64,000 nucleotides of DNA from Hepsetus odoe. Taxonomy: Eukaryota > Chordata > Actinopteri > Characiformes > Hepsetidae. Made by a program: the position numbers and the translations under genes. Below, piece by piece: positions 47,598 through 58,519 of this stretch; the stretch's first letter is position 1, and every line of letters starts with the position of its first letter. The stretch covers positions 7,772,914 to 7,836,913 of the forward strand of contig CM029384.1 in assembly GCA_017165825.1 (NCBI GenBank). Direction: 5' to 3'. The notes beneath the pieces were generated by a model, which saw nothing but the letters and a program-made list of their open reading frames with translations, was not told where the DNA came from and did no database searches.

Positions 47598-49308
47598 CAT
47601 GCATCACACTCTTAAATGTATCAGTACAAGTCTGCTTTAATCCATCCACTAAGACATCTGTTCTCTCATTTGGTCAAGTTGGAATTTCATAGGTGTGAGA
47701 GATGGGGGCAAAGTACAGCTACACTTTATTGGATCTGATCAGGTCTATAAGCATAAACTGTCATAGGAAGACAAAAACACACAGAAAAACCTGCGTGAAT
47801 GTACCACCATGGCCACGGAATGGTATTTTTTGTTGGTTTGTTTGTTTTTATTATTGTATTAAAGGCACAATCAGGGATCGATACAGCTAAAACTACTTGT
47901 TAAAGATGTTTCAACATGAATTTCTGAGAATATTAACTGCAAGTGTCCATCATCAGGAAAGTATTTGTTGTTTGAAATCTGAATAGGAAGGGTTAAAAGA
48001 GGCTTTGATGTTTTTCCCTGGGTCATGATCGTTCTTTTCAGACCAGGCTAAGAAGTTAAGAAATTCTTTCAGCCTTCAGCACTCTGATTAATGCTTTGTG
48101 CTTCTGAAATACCTGATTGTGGGCACACGTGCATTTCATGGGTCTGAAAAACGTTCTTAAAGCTTTGGACAGTAAAAGTCATGTATTCACAGAAGAGATC
48201 CACCTATGCCAAATGCTTTAAATGGAACTTTAAGTGCCTTCCATATTCAGTGGGTTTTATTTACTGTTTTGACTGGTGATATCTCTAATTCTGCACTGGA
48301 TTCATTTCATGGATAAATCAAAAAGGTTTTTCAACACGCAGACACGATTTTAGTTTCTCATCTGGTATCTAGAGGGAGCTGTTCCTGTAGGATGTGGCTG
48401 CTGCAACAGTGTATTTTGGGCATGTTTGTTATTGTGGGATTTTACCTCTTTTTGAACAGTTACTTCATTTGGCATCAGTATTATTTTATGACCAGATTTT
48501 TTATTTTTAGATTTTATTCCAATCATATTTGTTTACATTTCAGATTATTTTACATCACACAAAAGTTGGCTTCTTATTGGTTTTAACTTGCAGATTTTAT
48601 GATTATACTGTGCCATGTGTTCATGAACTGGATTTATTAAACATCTTAAAGTGCTTAAAAGAAATAATTTGAACTGATTTTATTTCTTTATGGTTCTGTG
48701 GAACCAGTGTTTTGTGCTACTAGAAATTCCCTTTCATTTCAGATGTCAGACCTTAGAATTAATTAATGAACTTGCTATGCTTTAAATGCAAATCAATTTT
48801 TTAATTTAGTTTAGATGTCTACAAAGTTACTCAGTATTGCTTTGTTGTAAAATGGTTTATTGTAGGGAAACACTTTTAGTTCTTTATAATGCTGGTGGCA
48901 GGAACTTGGCTTTTTTGTCTACAAAAATGGACAATTACTGTCCAAAATAATAAGTTGCAATGGATCAGTTCAACAAATCCCTTAAAGTCCCTTAATTGTT
49001 CCATATCAGCCTAAACTAACCTACCTGAATGCTTAAACTAACAAAACTAACTTTCCTTCTGTTCTCTTTTTCTCTCTTCACCACAAACACTCCCTCCTCC
49101 CCCTAATCCTTATTCTCATCCCCATAAATAAACAATGGCCAAACCACCTTTGGTCTGAAAAATACAATCACCTCTTTTTTTCCTCTCCCTGATATCAAAA
49201 TACTCTTCCATTGCACTAAATGATCCGTTCCGATCCCTTCCATTCATTTGTTGCCCACTATTGTTTACCCTTAAACCCTTTCTCTGCTGGACCACTCATA
49301 TCCTTCAG
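47598..49308 (+). other. 3' UTR of the short form and intron of the long form
   Basis: AT-rich sequence with an ATTAAA at 48636 followed by a T-rich stretch, a candidate poly(A) signal for the short form. The last 250 bases are pyrimidine-rich and lead to the 49309 acceptor. Confidence 0.5.
48636..48641 (+). terminator. Candidate poly(A) signal of SYNGR1 short form
   Basis: ATTAAA about 1.0 kb after the short-form stop codon. It is the best variant hexamer I see before the next exon. Confidence 0.4.
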
Positions 49309-49518
49309 GCAGGTCAAGCTTTCTTGGGCTTCCAGAGGTACAAGCTCGGCGCAAGCTCCAGCCTCTTCTCCCAGGACTACACCGATCCCAGCCAGGATCC
49401 CACAGCGGCAACATCTGCAGGCTCAGAGTACGCAGAGTACACTGAGGACACAGAGGCACCGGCCAATATGAATTCCTCATATTACAGCTCTGCTGGCTAC
49501 CAGAACCAAGACTACTAA
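49309..49518 (+). CDS. SYNGR1: SYNGR1 terminal exon, long form
   Basis: Starts after ATATCCTTCAG in phase 0. It encodes AGQAFLGFQRYKLGASSSLF, then SQDYTDPSQDP and a cytosolic tail with EYAEYTEDTE and a final NSSYYSSAGYQNQDY before TAA at 49516. The AGQA.L.FQRY and FSQDY.DPSQD motifs identify it as the SYNGR1 long-form end, and the Tyr-rich tail is typical. Confidence 0.96.
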   Translation, partial: AGQAFLGFQRYKLGASSSLFSQDYTDPSQDPTAATSAGSEYAEYTEDTEAPANMNSSYYSSAGYQNQDY

Positions 49519-50494
49519 GGTGGGTGGGGAGGGGCCTGTGGCTTAGCCATTGTAGTCTACTGGTTGAGCTGTGGTGGGGTGGAACCAAAGACAGCTCATG
49601 TAACACCTATGATAATACAGTCAAACTGGGTATCCAGGGGTTTCAACATTTTGAATACTTTGGGGAACTGGTGGGGGTTTGAATGGGCCAAATGATCACT
49701 GGGTGTGCATCGATCGGTTTGGTGTTTGCAAGGCAACTATTTAAAAACAATGAATGAATGGGATTTCTGTTACAAACATTTTTGTGTGCTCCGACCATTT
49801 TGCCTTCAGTCAAGAAGTATGGGTGCTGAGATGTTACAGGAATCATAGCTATAGCCTGATCTTAGAACACAAGTATAAACCATTGGTTACCAAGACCTTA
49901 ATGACAGCAAGATGAAGGAAAGTCCTGGTAGACGGCGCTAGAAGAGAATCTTAATGCACTGATAAAAACAAAACAAAAAAAAAACCATGAACGTCAGGAA
50001 TTTACCAGTTAAAGGCTGTTGAAGACAGCAGTGTTCTGGGCCTGCTTTTTGTAAAGCTCTGCCAAACTACCACCGACCTGTTGTGCTGAATTCATTCTAA
50101 GCTCTAATAATCCAGAGTTATCAACTGATGTTCTCAAAACCACATTCGATGATTTTTCTGTCCCATTTGTTGCATTCAGCATAATAACCAGCTGTATTCA
50201 GTTGCTATTCAGCAATATCAGCATCAAACTAAACACCACCAAAGAAATGGCCTTTAAAGAGGGATTCCATCAGGAGGTGCAGGTCTGTATTATATCCATA
50301 TTGTATCTCACAGGGGAAGCCCATTTCTGCACGAGCCCAACGACATTTTATTATATTTTATACTATATTATTATAATATGTATTAATTTATTATGCAATA
50401 TTAAGTTTTTTGGTGTTATGATATACCATATGGCTTAAACTTTTTGGGTTGTTTTGCTTTATTTTGTTTTAGGCAGTGACACCAGCTCAGAATT

Positions 50495-50735
50495 AAATTA
50501 AAGTGACTATTCACATCATTGTGAGAACACACAGCACACCGAAATTGGACCTCTGCATTTAACCTGTGCACACAAACACACACCGTGCAGCAGGGGGCAG
50601 CTATGAACGTTCCCCAGGGAGCAGTGGCAGGGACAGTACCTTGCTCAAGGGTACCTCAGGGCAGCCTACCAGTAAGGGGTTTGAACCCACAATCTTCTGA
50701 TCCTGTGGCCAACTCCCTAACCACTAGGCCACCGC
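50495..50735 (-). mobile_element. SINE family A in the SYNGR1 3' UTR
   Basis: Reverse copy from AAAGTGACTATTCACATCATTG to CACTAGGCCACCGCTGA, with B-box complement GGGTTTGAACCC. If the 3' UTR extends to 51883, this SINE is part of the mature transcript in antisense orientation. Confidence 0.85.
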
Positions 50736-51877
50736 TGAGTTTTTAAAAAGAGGTAAAGAGTTTAAAATGTAAACAGTTTCACTGATTAAACACAACGGCA
50801 AGTGATTTCATGAGTTTAACGATAATGGTAAAGAAATCTGTGTTTAAAAAAAAAGTAAAAAGAATCCTCAGCCCAGCCTTACTATAGCCACAAATTCCAG
50901 GTTAGAGAGGAGAAAAGAAAACGGTAATGAAACAACACATCTTACCTCTTTGAATACTGAACAAGCTGCCTAAAGCCTCTAATTAGCGCTCACACACCAG
51001 CAGGTACGTTTGGCTTGAGCACTGCTTATTTGTGCATCGGTGACACTGACACTCATTTCATGGGCACTTAAGCACAATTACACACAACCACCTTCTTACA
51101 TCCTGTTGCACTTTTGCACGTCATACAAACACACGCCCGAAAACTTTTCTGAACTGCTGACCGTTAGAATGCGTTCATTCCCTCTTAATTGCCCTTGAAA
51201 TAGTGTCTCCTGTCACTCTTTTCCATCTGCTGTTTCAGGGGAATATTTTGACTTTGATTTGCGGATGAATTCTTCTTTTATAAATCTGTTCGAATATACC
51301 ATTTCATTTTTCCAATGTATGACATGGATATGATTGCACGCATATTTATTTTAAGGTGGGGAAAAATGTTTAATATAAAACAAATATAAAAATGAAACAA
51401 CATATATAGTTTTATTAACTTGAAAAGCTTTGAATATGAAGAACATATGTTTGAAACAAAAGTTTATGTATCCAATGAATATTAAATTCAGAATTATAAA
51501 TGCTTGCCATGGCTAGAATACAGTTGTTGTTGTTGTTTCTGTGTAATAACATATTGTTAGCCTTGAAAGTGCTCTAAAATACATTTCTGTGATGTGTGTC
51601 TGAGTATGGAATTCTCTCTATACTGTTCATTTGTGTACATTTTTTCTGCTTTCAGATAAAATTTTAAAAACAAATGACTCTGTACACGGTGTATGATGTG
51701 TGCTGTATCTCTGTTTTCAGCTGTGGAGTGCAGACCCATGTATTAATTCTTTTTTGATGTAATTGTTGATTACGTTCATCAGTGCATCAATCAAAGGCAA
51801 ACTGTATTTAATCATGTCTTGTACGTCGCTTGTTTGAAAGCGTTGTTCAGTAGATGTACTGGTTTGTGTTTGGAGAT

Positions 51878-51883
51878 AATAAA
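51878..51883 (+). terminator. Poly(A) signal of SYNGR1 long form
   Basis: AATAAA in the context GGAGATAATAAAGAAACAG, preceded by GT-rich sequence. Confidence 0.7.
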
Positions 51884-52694
51884 GAAACAGACCTAAAGCT
51901 GCTTTTTAATCAAACATTTTTAACATTAAAGTTTTAAAGCATAGCATGGAGCCAAGATAAGCTAATATGGGCTTTTTAATATTTCTAATACTTTAGAATG
52001 AATTCTGTAGGTGTCACTAATTTCTGCATGAGAGCTTGTTCTGGTGCTTGTTCTCAGAACTGGTACACGGTGGGCTGTGAGTGAGCGGGATCTTTGGGGC
52101 GACTCTGGTTACTGGGCATGTTCTGCTTGCGTAACTCAGGACTAGCATACCGTTTCCATACCATACAGTGTGCTGAGCGGCCAGAAGGAAAGACAGTGAC
52201 ATCAATTCCTGTATTTGACCTACACGTCAGGGAGAGGGTCACAGTGAGGGACAGAGATGAGTGTGTGTAACTTAAGAAGTTGGCCATCTCTATCACCTTT
52301 CATCGGCGCAGTAAGTCAAGCCACAAACAGAAAGTCACATAGACATGCCCTTAGCCTCTCACTATAGATACACTATGACTGCTTCATTTTTCATTTTCTT
52401 GGACATGCTTAATCCTCAAACTTACAAAGGGTCGGTGAAGGCAAATATCTATTTAGATTTAGTCCCTAGTAATGGTAAACAAAATTTGGTGTGCATTTTA
52501 GTACAGTTTTGCTATTAAACCCTCTTATTATTAAGAGTAGAAAATGCAGTCTGTGGATTGTTACATCAGCATTCAACTACAGCCTTGCTCAGGGGTGAAT
52601 AAATAGAAAAACAAATGTGTCAAAAGGGATAAAACTGCCTTCCTGCTTTTAAAACGTTATTTTTTTATTTCTTTAACGGAAAAATGACTATTTT
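51884..52694. other. Intergenic region after SYNGR1
   Basis: Unique-looking sequence with no recognised gene. It leads into the tandem array. Confidence 0.5.
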
Positions 52695-53515
52695 TCACTC
52701 AATCACTCACTTATTCACTCACTCACTTATTCATTCACTCACTCTCTCACTCACCTATTCACTCACTCATTTATTCAATCCCTCACTCAATTATTCACTC
52801 ACTCTCTCACTCACCTATTCACTCACTCACTTATTCACTCACTTACTCACTTATTCATTCACTCACTCACTCCCTCACTCACTCACTCACTCACTTATTC
52901 ATTCACTTATTCATTCACTCACTCTCTCACTCACCTATTCACTCACTCACTTATTCAATCCCTCACTCAATTATTCACTCACTCTCTAACTCACCTATTC
53001 ACTCACTCACTTATTCATTCACTCACTCTCTAACTCACCTATTCACTCACTCACTTATTCATTCACTCACTCTCTCACTCACCTATTCACTCACTCACTT
53101 ATTCAATCCCTCACTCAATTATTCACTCACTCTCTAACTCACCTATTCACTCACTCACTTATTCATTCACTCACTCTCTCACTCACCTATTCACTCACTC
53201 ACTTATTCAATCCCTCACTCAATTATTCACTCACTCTCTCACTCACCTATTCACTCACTCACTTATTCACTCACTTACTCACTTATTCATTCACTCACTC
53301 ACTCCCTCACTCACTCATTCACTCACTCACTCACTTATTCATTCACTTATTCATTCACTCACTCTCTCACTCACCTATTCACTCACTCACTTATTCACTC
53401 ACTCACTCACTTATTCATTCACTTATTCACTCACTCACTCACTTATTCACTCACTTACTCACTCACTCACTCACTTATTCATTCACTTATTCACTCACTC
53501 ACTCACTCACTCCCT
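52695..53515. repeat. TCAC-based tandem array with higher-order units
   Basis: About 820 bases built from TCAC, TTATTCAC and CTCTCTCACTCACC words, arranged in larger repeated blocks (for example, TCAATCCCTCACTCAATTATT recurs at least four times). All + frames read Leu-Thr-His-Ser repeats without stops over parts of it, but it is not coding. The right end runs into a SINE tail. Confidence 0.95.
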
Positions 53516-53555
53516 TTAACAGCTGCTTGTCCTAATTAGGGTCACAGGGATGACA
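53516..53555 (-). mobile_element. DANA/HE1-like SINE tail next to the array
   Basis: AGCTGCTTGTCCTAATTAGGGTCACAGGG is, in reverse, the last part of the family B SINE (compare TAATTAGGACAAGCG at 11430). The remainder of the SINE is missing. Confidence 0.75.
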
Positions 53556-54825
53556 AGTTTATTTTTGCTGTTAACTAGTCAATGGAAATACAAAAAGCAA
53601 AAAAAGACAAGGATTAATCTACAGCAGCCAATGTAATTTCATTTGAGTCCATACATAATAAGAAAAGCTAAGGGGTTGATCGTTACGTCAGCAGCAAAGC
53701 TTGATTGCAAGGCCCGCGATGATAAACGGAGCAGATGTCATCTTTTCCCAGAATGCCAGTCATCTCTGCATTTGTGCTGTAAATCAGCTGTTCCAAACTC
53801 CTAGCAAATGCTGCTGATCAAATTAGAAAGGGTCATTAAACAGGCTTAAGCACTTGCCTGCAAGATTAGCAGATAAATCATGTGAAGCCCCCTTTGTCCC
53901 TCTTTTGAGCAGTTACTCTTTTAGAATGTAACTGTGGCTCCTCATCATTAACAAAAGCACCACAGACGGGAGACCAAAATAGTTTCCATGTTGACTATCA
54001 CTCATCTGAGTTTCCACATTAGAGATGCCTGGCTCTGAAGCTCCAGTGTGGCCACTAGAGCTGTTACAGAGCCCAGGCTGGGTGAGGGTTTAACTGAGGT
54101 TGTGTTTGGGTCTCCACTGCAATGGTAACAATGGCAGCGATAGATTTATCATCTATCTATATCTATCATTTATCTGCAATATAGATCTGTGATCCATGAT
54201 CAATGGAGCAAAATTTAATCAATTCGCTCAAAATATCACAGGAGTGCACAGTGTATTGGCCTTTTCAAGTCACATTTAGATGATACAACATTTGTGTTTG
54301 TAGGTGGAAAAGAAGATTTAAGAATAAAGTGATTGTCAATTTGCTTTATAAAGAAAGATAAAAGGTTTTATAGCAGCTGTGCAAACTTGAGCCTCTCAAT
54401 ACAGAATGCAAATCAAACATAAAATCAATTTACTGCATAACTAAACAAGCCATTCGTTACATAATGGGCCAGTTACATGACCTCTGGACAAATAAAAAAA
54501 AAAGTTAAGTTTCTTTAAAGGAATTTGATTTTCTGCTACTTTTCATGCACAATTTTGAGAAAAAATAAAGTGTGCCACAACTTTTTCAAAGTTGTATGTA
54601 TATAAATGTCAAATTAGGTACATTTAAGCATTTTCAGGCTAGTTTTGCATTCAGTTTTAGTTTAGTGAATGTGTATTTATAATTCTCACACCCCTGAACT
54701 CAGATATATGCCTCTACAACTCTTGACTCCCAGTGTCAGGTTATTTCTTATTAAAAATGAATAAATCAGAAATCTGGAAGGACTAGGTGTCCCAGAGCAC
54801 TGATTGAAAATTCCCCTGGATTGGG

Positions 54826-54828
<3 letters not shown>
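53556..54828. other. Intergenic region upstream of TCAP
   Basis: No gene is recognised. The segment at about 53640-54080 is free of repeats and may be a conserved non-coding element. AT-rich sequence follows. Confidence 0.5.

Positions 54829-54872
<44 letters not shown>
54829..54872. repeat. TG microsatellite upstream of TCAP
   Basis: About 22 TG units, some 160 bases upstream of the TATA box region. Confidence 0.95.
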
Positions 54873-54873
<1 letters not shown>

Positions 54874-54944
54874 TAGAGATCATTTCCAGGCATCAGGGGA
54901 TTTCTAAGCCTCGGCCCCCTCGTCCCAGCACACTGTGTCTAATG

Positions 54945-55040
54945 CATGTGTGAGTATGAGGGAGAGGGTATCAGGTGTCAGGGATGACAGACTGTGGAGT
55001 GAGGCTATAGAGTAGAAATAGAATCAGAGTCTGTATAAAA
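54945..55040 (+). promoter_or_regulatory. TCAP: TCAP promoter with TATA box and E-boxes
   Basis: TATAAAA at 55034-55040 lies about 200 bases before the start codon, so transcription probably begins near 55065. E-boxes CATGTG (54945-54950) and CAGGTG (54972-54977) lie 60-90 bases upstream of it. This suits a muscle gene controlled by MyoD-family factors, but that link is inference. Confidence 0.7.
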
Positions 55041-55235
55041 GGCAGACCTCTACACACATTCACTTACTCAATAAATCAGACAGCGTTCATACATCGCTCC
55101 CGACAAAGACAAGAGGGAACAAACTGAAGTTTCTCAAGAGTCAGAATCAGAAAAGCCACTTCAAGAGAAAATAACAAAAGACCCGCCCAGGGTGAGAGAC
55201 ACCGAATAACAGGCAGAACTACACAGAGCTTGAGG

Positions 55236-55384
55236 ATGCAGGTGTGTACAGTGCTGGAGAAGCGTGGCGGATGTGTGACTGGAGCTGAGCTGGGCTGCAG
55301 CGTCAGAGAGGAGAACACTTCCAAGAGAGAAAGCTACAGGGCAGACTGGCACAGTGTCGACCTGAAAACACAGCATGAAGATCG
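55236..55384 (+). CDS. TCAP: TCAP exon 1
   Basis: ATG at 55236 has A at -3. It encodes MQVCTVLEKRGGCVTGAELG and then CSVREENTSKRESYRADW and HSVDLKTQHED, ending two bases into an Arg codon at GTGAGC. It is 49 codons plus two bases. The start is supported by the TATA box upstream and by the alignment of the CEVSEEN-like block with telethonins. Confidence 0.93.
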
Positions 55385-56058
55385 GTGAGCTCAAACCCAC
55401 ACACACACTCATGAAAACATAACTTGTGTATTAGGGTATCACAGCTATGCCATTTTTACCAGTTACTGAGGGTTACCAGATAATCCAGGTAATGAAGACC
55501 CTAAGAGGTGTCAGAATTTTAGAGTCAGGTGTGCTGGAACTGAACTCTCCAGGTTGGTAGATCCAGAATGCCAGGGCTGGGATTGGGCATCCCTCTTTAG
55601 AAAAGTTAAGAGATTATTTTTCTTGCCTTCATTTTAATCATTCGTTATTATTTTTTATCTTCTTTCATTGGAAGTTATTTAGTTATTCAGTCTTAAGAGT
55701 TTATTTTCATTGTGAAATGAAGCAATTTCACATAAAGTGACTTAAAGGCCTCCTAAATAAATACAAATGACTAGCAGCAGCCTTTAGAAATTCCATTACT
55801 AATAATGTCAATGTCAATGATAAGAGTATATTAAAAAGAAAAAGAAAAAAAAGAAAAAATCTCATTTGTAGTCCTGCAAGGGACCTGTAATTGAGGCTAT
55901 GTTCCACTCCTTCACTTTTAAAATGGCATAATTTACAGTATCATTGTCATTTTGAGTAACACATGGTTACGAAGGAATGCGCTTCACCAGCTTCTCTCGA
56001 CTTCGACTTCTCGACTTCTCTTGACTTCATGACATCTCTCCTGTGCTTCCCTCTTTAG
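55385..56058 (+). other. TCAP intron 1
   Basis: 674 bp, AT-rich, GTGAGC donor and CCCTCTTTAG acceptor. A direct repeat CGACTTC(T)CGACTTC occurs near 55998. No other features. Confidence 0.8.
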
Positions 56059-56449
56059 ACAGTCCATGCTGATGTCGGACGATTCTCGACGTGAAACTAT
56101 GTCTCGTTACTGGCAGGCTCGTCCACTCACCCAGTCCTGTCCTTCGGGTGTGCGGAGAGTGGGCACTGTGGAATCGGGCGTGCGGGAGCACCAGCTGCTG
56201 CCCTGCAGAAACACCCTGCCTTTACCCATCTTCAAACCAGTTGAGCTGGGGGTCCGGCTGGGTCGTGGCACTCCACACACCCCAGGGGACTTCATCCCTA
56301 CCAGTGCCCCCAACGGAGCATGCCCAGACAAGCGAGACGTCCAAGAGATCACCAAAGAGCTGCCCCCCGTCAAACCAATCCGCATGGAGTTTGCCAAAGC
56401 TCCCAGAGCGCTGGGCAGGTCCATGTCCCAGGAGGCCCAGAGAGGGTGA
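56059..56449 (+). CDS. TCAP: TCAP exon 2
   Basis: One base completes Arg, then QSMLMSDDSRRETMSRYWQ and on to TGA at 56447-56449, 129 residues. It contains LPCRNTLPLPIFKPVELG, DKRDVQEITKELPPVKPIRM and the final RSMSQEAQRG. An alternative in-frame ATG at 56066 would start inside the conserved protein and is not the true start. Confidence 0.96.
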
Positions 56450-56981
56450 AGGGCGAGGCAGCGGATGAAGAAAGGGAAAAGAGAGAGAGGGTGCTGAGTC
56501 ACAGAATGTATGGACATTTTTGAACTGGGAAAGACAGTTAGGAAAAGGCCATGATCAGACCATGCAAATGTAGATAGAAGACGTAAGCAGTAGAAGCCTG
56601 GGCGCATTACTGCTCCCTCCTTGCTTGAGAAACAGGGACTGATGTTGATGCTGTTGTTGAAATTGTTACAAGTGATTTTGTATAGAAGATGTATATAATA
56701 TCTACCAGTTAGAGAGAAACCTTTAAATGGATAGAAGCTAGCTGTATGCTGCAGTTAAAAATATTGATTTAAGGGAAGAATCATAGATCAGATCAAATCA
56801 GATCAAATGATCCATAAGTGATGACACAGATAGCATTTGCTAGTGTCTTTCCTGCACTCACAGCCATGCTGGATGATCCCTGGAAGGTTTGGAGTATTTT
56901 GTACTGAATGTTTAAATAACACTATTGTTCTGGTTGATTTGCAGATGTATGACAGCTCTGAGCTTAGGATGTCCCTATGTC

Positions 56982-56982
<1 letters not shown>

Positions 56983-57022
<40 letters not shown>

Positions 57023-57023
57023 A

Positions 57024-57105
<82 letters not shown>
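56983..57105. repeat. GA microsatellite within the TCAP 3' UTR
   Basis: About 120 bases of GAGA with interspersed AAAGA units. It is purine-rich on the transcribed strand, so it lies in the mature mRNA if the poly(A) signal at 57299 is used. Confidence 0.93.
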
Positions 57106-57106
<1 letters not shown>

Positions 57107-57298
57107 CGTTGCCAATGTTGGGTGCAGGATAAGCAGGGTGAAGATTTTTTTTATGTTAATTAAATGTTTATCTTTTGCACTATATCTGCTCTTAATGCAC
57201 ATTCACAGTCTGTAACTCCAGAATGACTAACAAAACGGAATGTTTGTGACTGTGTGGTCTTGTACTGTTTGCGAGCTGTTTGAAGTACCATTTTGATT

Positions 57299-57304
57299 AA
57301 TAAA
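57299..57304 (+). terminator. TCAP: TCAP poly(A) signal
   Basis: AATAAA in ATTAATAAATGACACATTAA, followed by a T-rich and then GT-containing stretch typical of a downstream element. Confidence 0.8.
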
Positions 57305-58349
57305 TGACACATTAAATTTTTTTTTGGTCTTTGTTTACAAAAAAAAAAGAAGATAAGCAACCCCCTGAACCTTGTGATTCCATGACATAGAAATCATACC
57401 TCAATTCTATAATGCAATGACTGTTAGGAAAAGAATATGTAATTGATCAAGTTCTGAATGTAAACAATTGCATTTGAACCAACACAGGAACAGAGAGATG
57501 GAAAGTGGAAAGGTAAAATGAGGTCATTCAGATTTTCTCAGCTGCTCGATGGGAGATTAACTGTGTTGGAAGAAACAGGTGCGTTGGCTCACAAATAGCG
57601 CAAACAGTCAGCTGAAAAAACTGAACGATCTTATTTCTTAATTACACAGCACAGCATTCCCTTCATGAACAATGGTCATCAAATCCCACCAAACAAGGGG
57701 GGCTCATTGAAATTAGAATCTTATCATGGAAAACAAGAGGAGGGGAGTGGAGATGAAGGCAGGAATGGAATGAGGGAGGAGTGGAAAGAAGGACTGACTG
57801 TCCTTTGGCATCTTTCCTCTTCGTTTTTGCCAACTAGCATGGCAGGCTTTCAAAAATCTCTTTTTCACAGGACAAAACACCCTCCGCACTGATAAGTGGC
57901 TGCCAGCTTTCAGCTCTGATTGAAAGAATAATTTGGCTGAGAAAGACAGATTTTTTTCTCCCAACAATGGACCAACAAGAAGCAAGCAATTCAAATTGTT
58001 TGCATTTTTAAAAGAATGTAAAAAAAGAGAAGAAAGGATGAGAATGAATATGATAGGAGTGAACTACCCCAGATTCTAGTGTCACACCCTGCGTTGTGGT
58101 CTTTGAACCAATTTCTTTTTGCAAGCTGAGAGCAATGCTATGATTGCTCTTAAAGATCTCACTTACTATGTGAGGTTAACTAAGGTTAATTTATTAATGA
58201 ATTATCAAAATAAGGTCTTAAAAGCATCTTTGGGTTGCCAGGTAGGAGAGAAATCACAGAAACTGCATCATGTACTATATGATGTAAAGGTTTCATTGTT
58301 AAATGCTGGGCTACAGATATGAACTATGATTAGCTAAGCTTGGATTAAC
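57305..58349. other. Intergenic region after TCAP
   Basis: No gene or clear repeat recognised. Short open frames on both strands lack family resemblance. Confidence 0.5.
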
Positions 58350-58507
58350 TAGGTCCCAGGCTCTAATAGTTTGTGGGTTCAAATCCCAGCCCCTTAGGGT
58401 GCTCTGAGGTACCCTTGAGCGAGGTACCGTCTCCATTGCTGCTCCCCGGGTGCTTTAAATAGCTGCTCCTTGCTGCACATGTTTATGGTTGAAACACAGA
58501 GGTTCAA
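58350..58507 (+). mobile_element. SINE family A, truncated at both ends
   Basis: Forward copy with B box GGGTTCAAATCCC, GAGGTACCCTTGAGC and CTGCTCCCCGGGTGC, but without the hairpin tail. Confidence 0.8.
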
Positions 58508-58519
58508 AGATCTTTTAAC

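Larger units (their letters stand above)
37470..51883 (+). other. SYNGR1: Synaptogyrin gene with two alternative 3' ends
   Basis: Synaptogyrins are four-helix MARVEL-domain proteins of synaptic and other small vesicles that affect exocytosis. Exons at 37470-37565, 44838-45075 and 45983-46128 join in frame (phases 0, 1, 0). They encode 160 residues, with AYGAGKAGGAFDP at the N-terminus, then EFCIFNRNQNACNYGVA, YFPQISGVKDRKKAVL and WFVGFCFLTNQWQVS. The protein ends either with the exon at 49309-49518 (229 residues) or the one at 47496-47597 (193 residues). The close match to SYNGR1 (FCI.NRN.NAC.YGVA, PQIS.VKDRKKAVL.DIG.SAFW, FSQDY.DPSQD) is much better than to SYNGR2 or SYNGR3. The human SYNGR1 forms are 233 and 191 residues from memory. 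Which teleost duplicate this is cannot be said. Confidence 0.92.
49519..51883 (+). other. 3' UTR of SYNGR1 long form
   Basis: About 2.4 kb of non-coding sequence ending at a clear AATAAA. It contains one reverse family A SINE and otherwise AT-rich sequence. Confidence 0.65.
55236..56449 (+). other. TCAP: TCAP (telethonin) gene
   Basis: Two exons joined across a 674-bp GT-AG intron give 179 residues. The human protein has 167. Telethonin sits at the muscle Z-disc and clamps two titin N-termini (Z1-Z2) together. Its C-terminal part binds other muscle partners and is phosphorylated. The sequence shows the conserved N-terminal CSVREENTSKRESYRADW block, then LPCRNTLPLPIFKP, the EITKELPPVKP motif and the hallmark C-terminus RSMSQEAQRG. 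The two-exon layout is the same as in mammals. I see no frameshift or missing conserved block. Confidence 0.95.
56450..57304 (+). other. TCAP 3' UTR
   Basis: About 850 bases containing the GA repeat and ending in an AATAAA. A run of GATCA repeats lies near 56786. Confidence 0.8.

Noticed and set aside
52695..53515. Regular repeats that might suggest a CRISPR array or a coding repeat protein
   Set aside because: The units are short degenerate TCAC words without unique spacers, in a vertebrate genome. The Leu-Thr-His-Ser frames are simple-repeat translations.
56107..56607. 166-codon ORF antisense to TCAP exon 2
   Set aside because: It is a shadow of the conserved TCAP frame, with no independent support.
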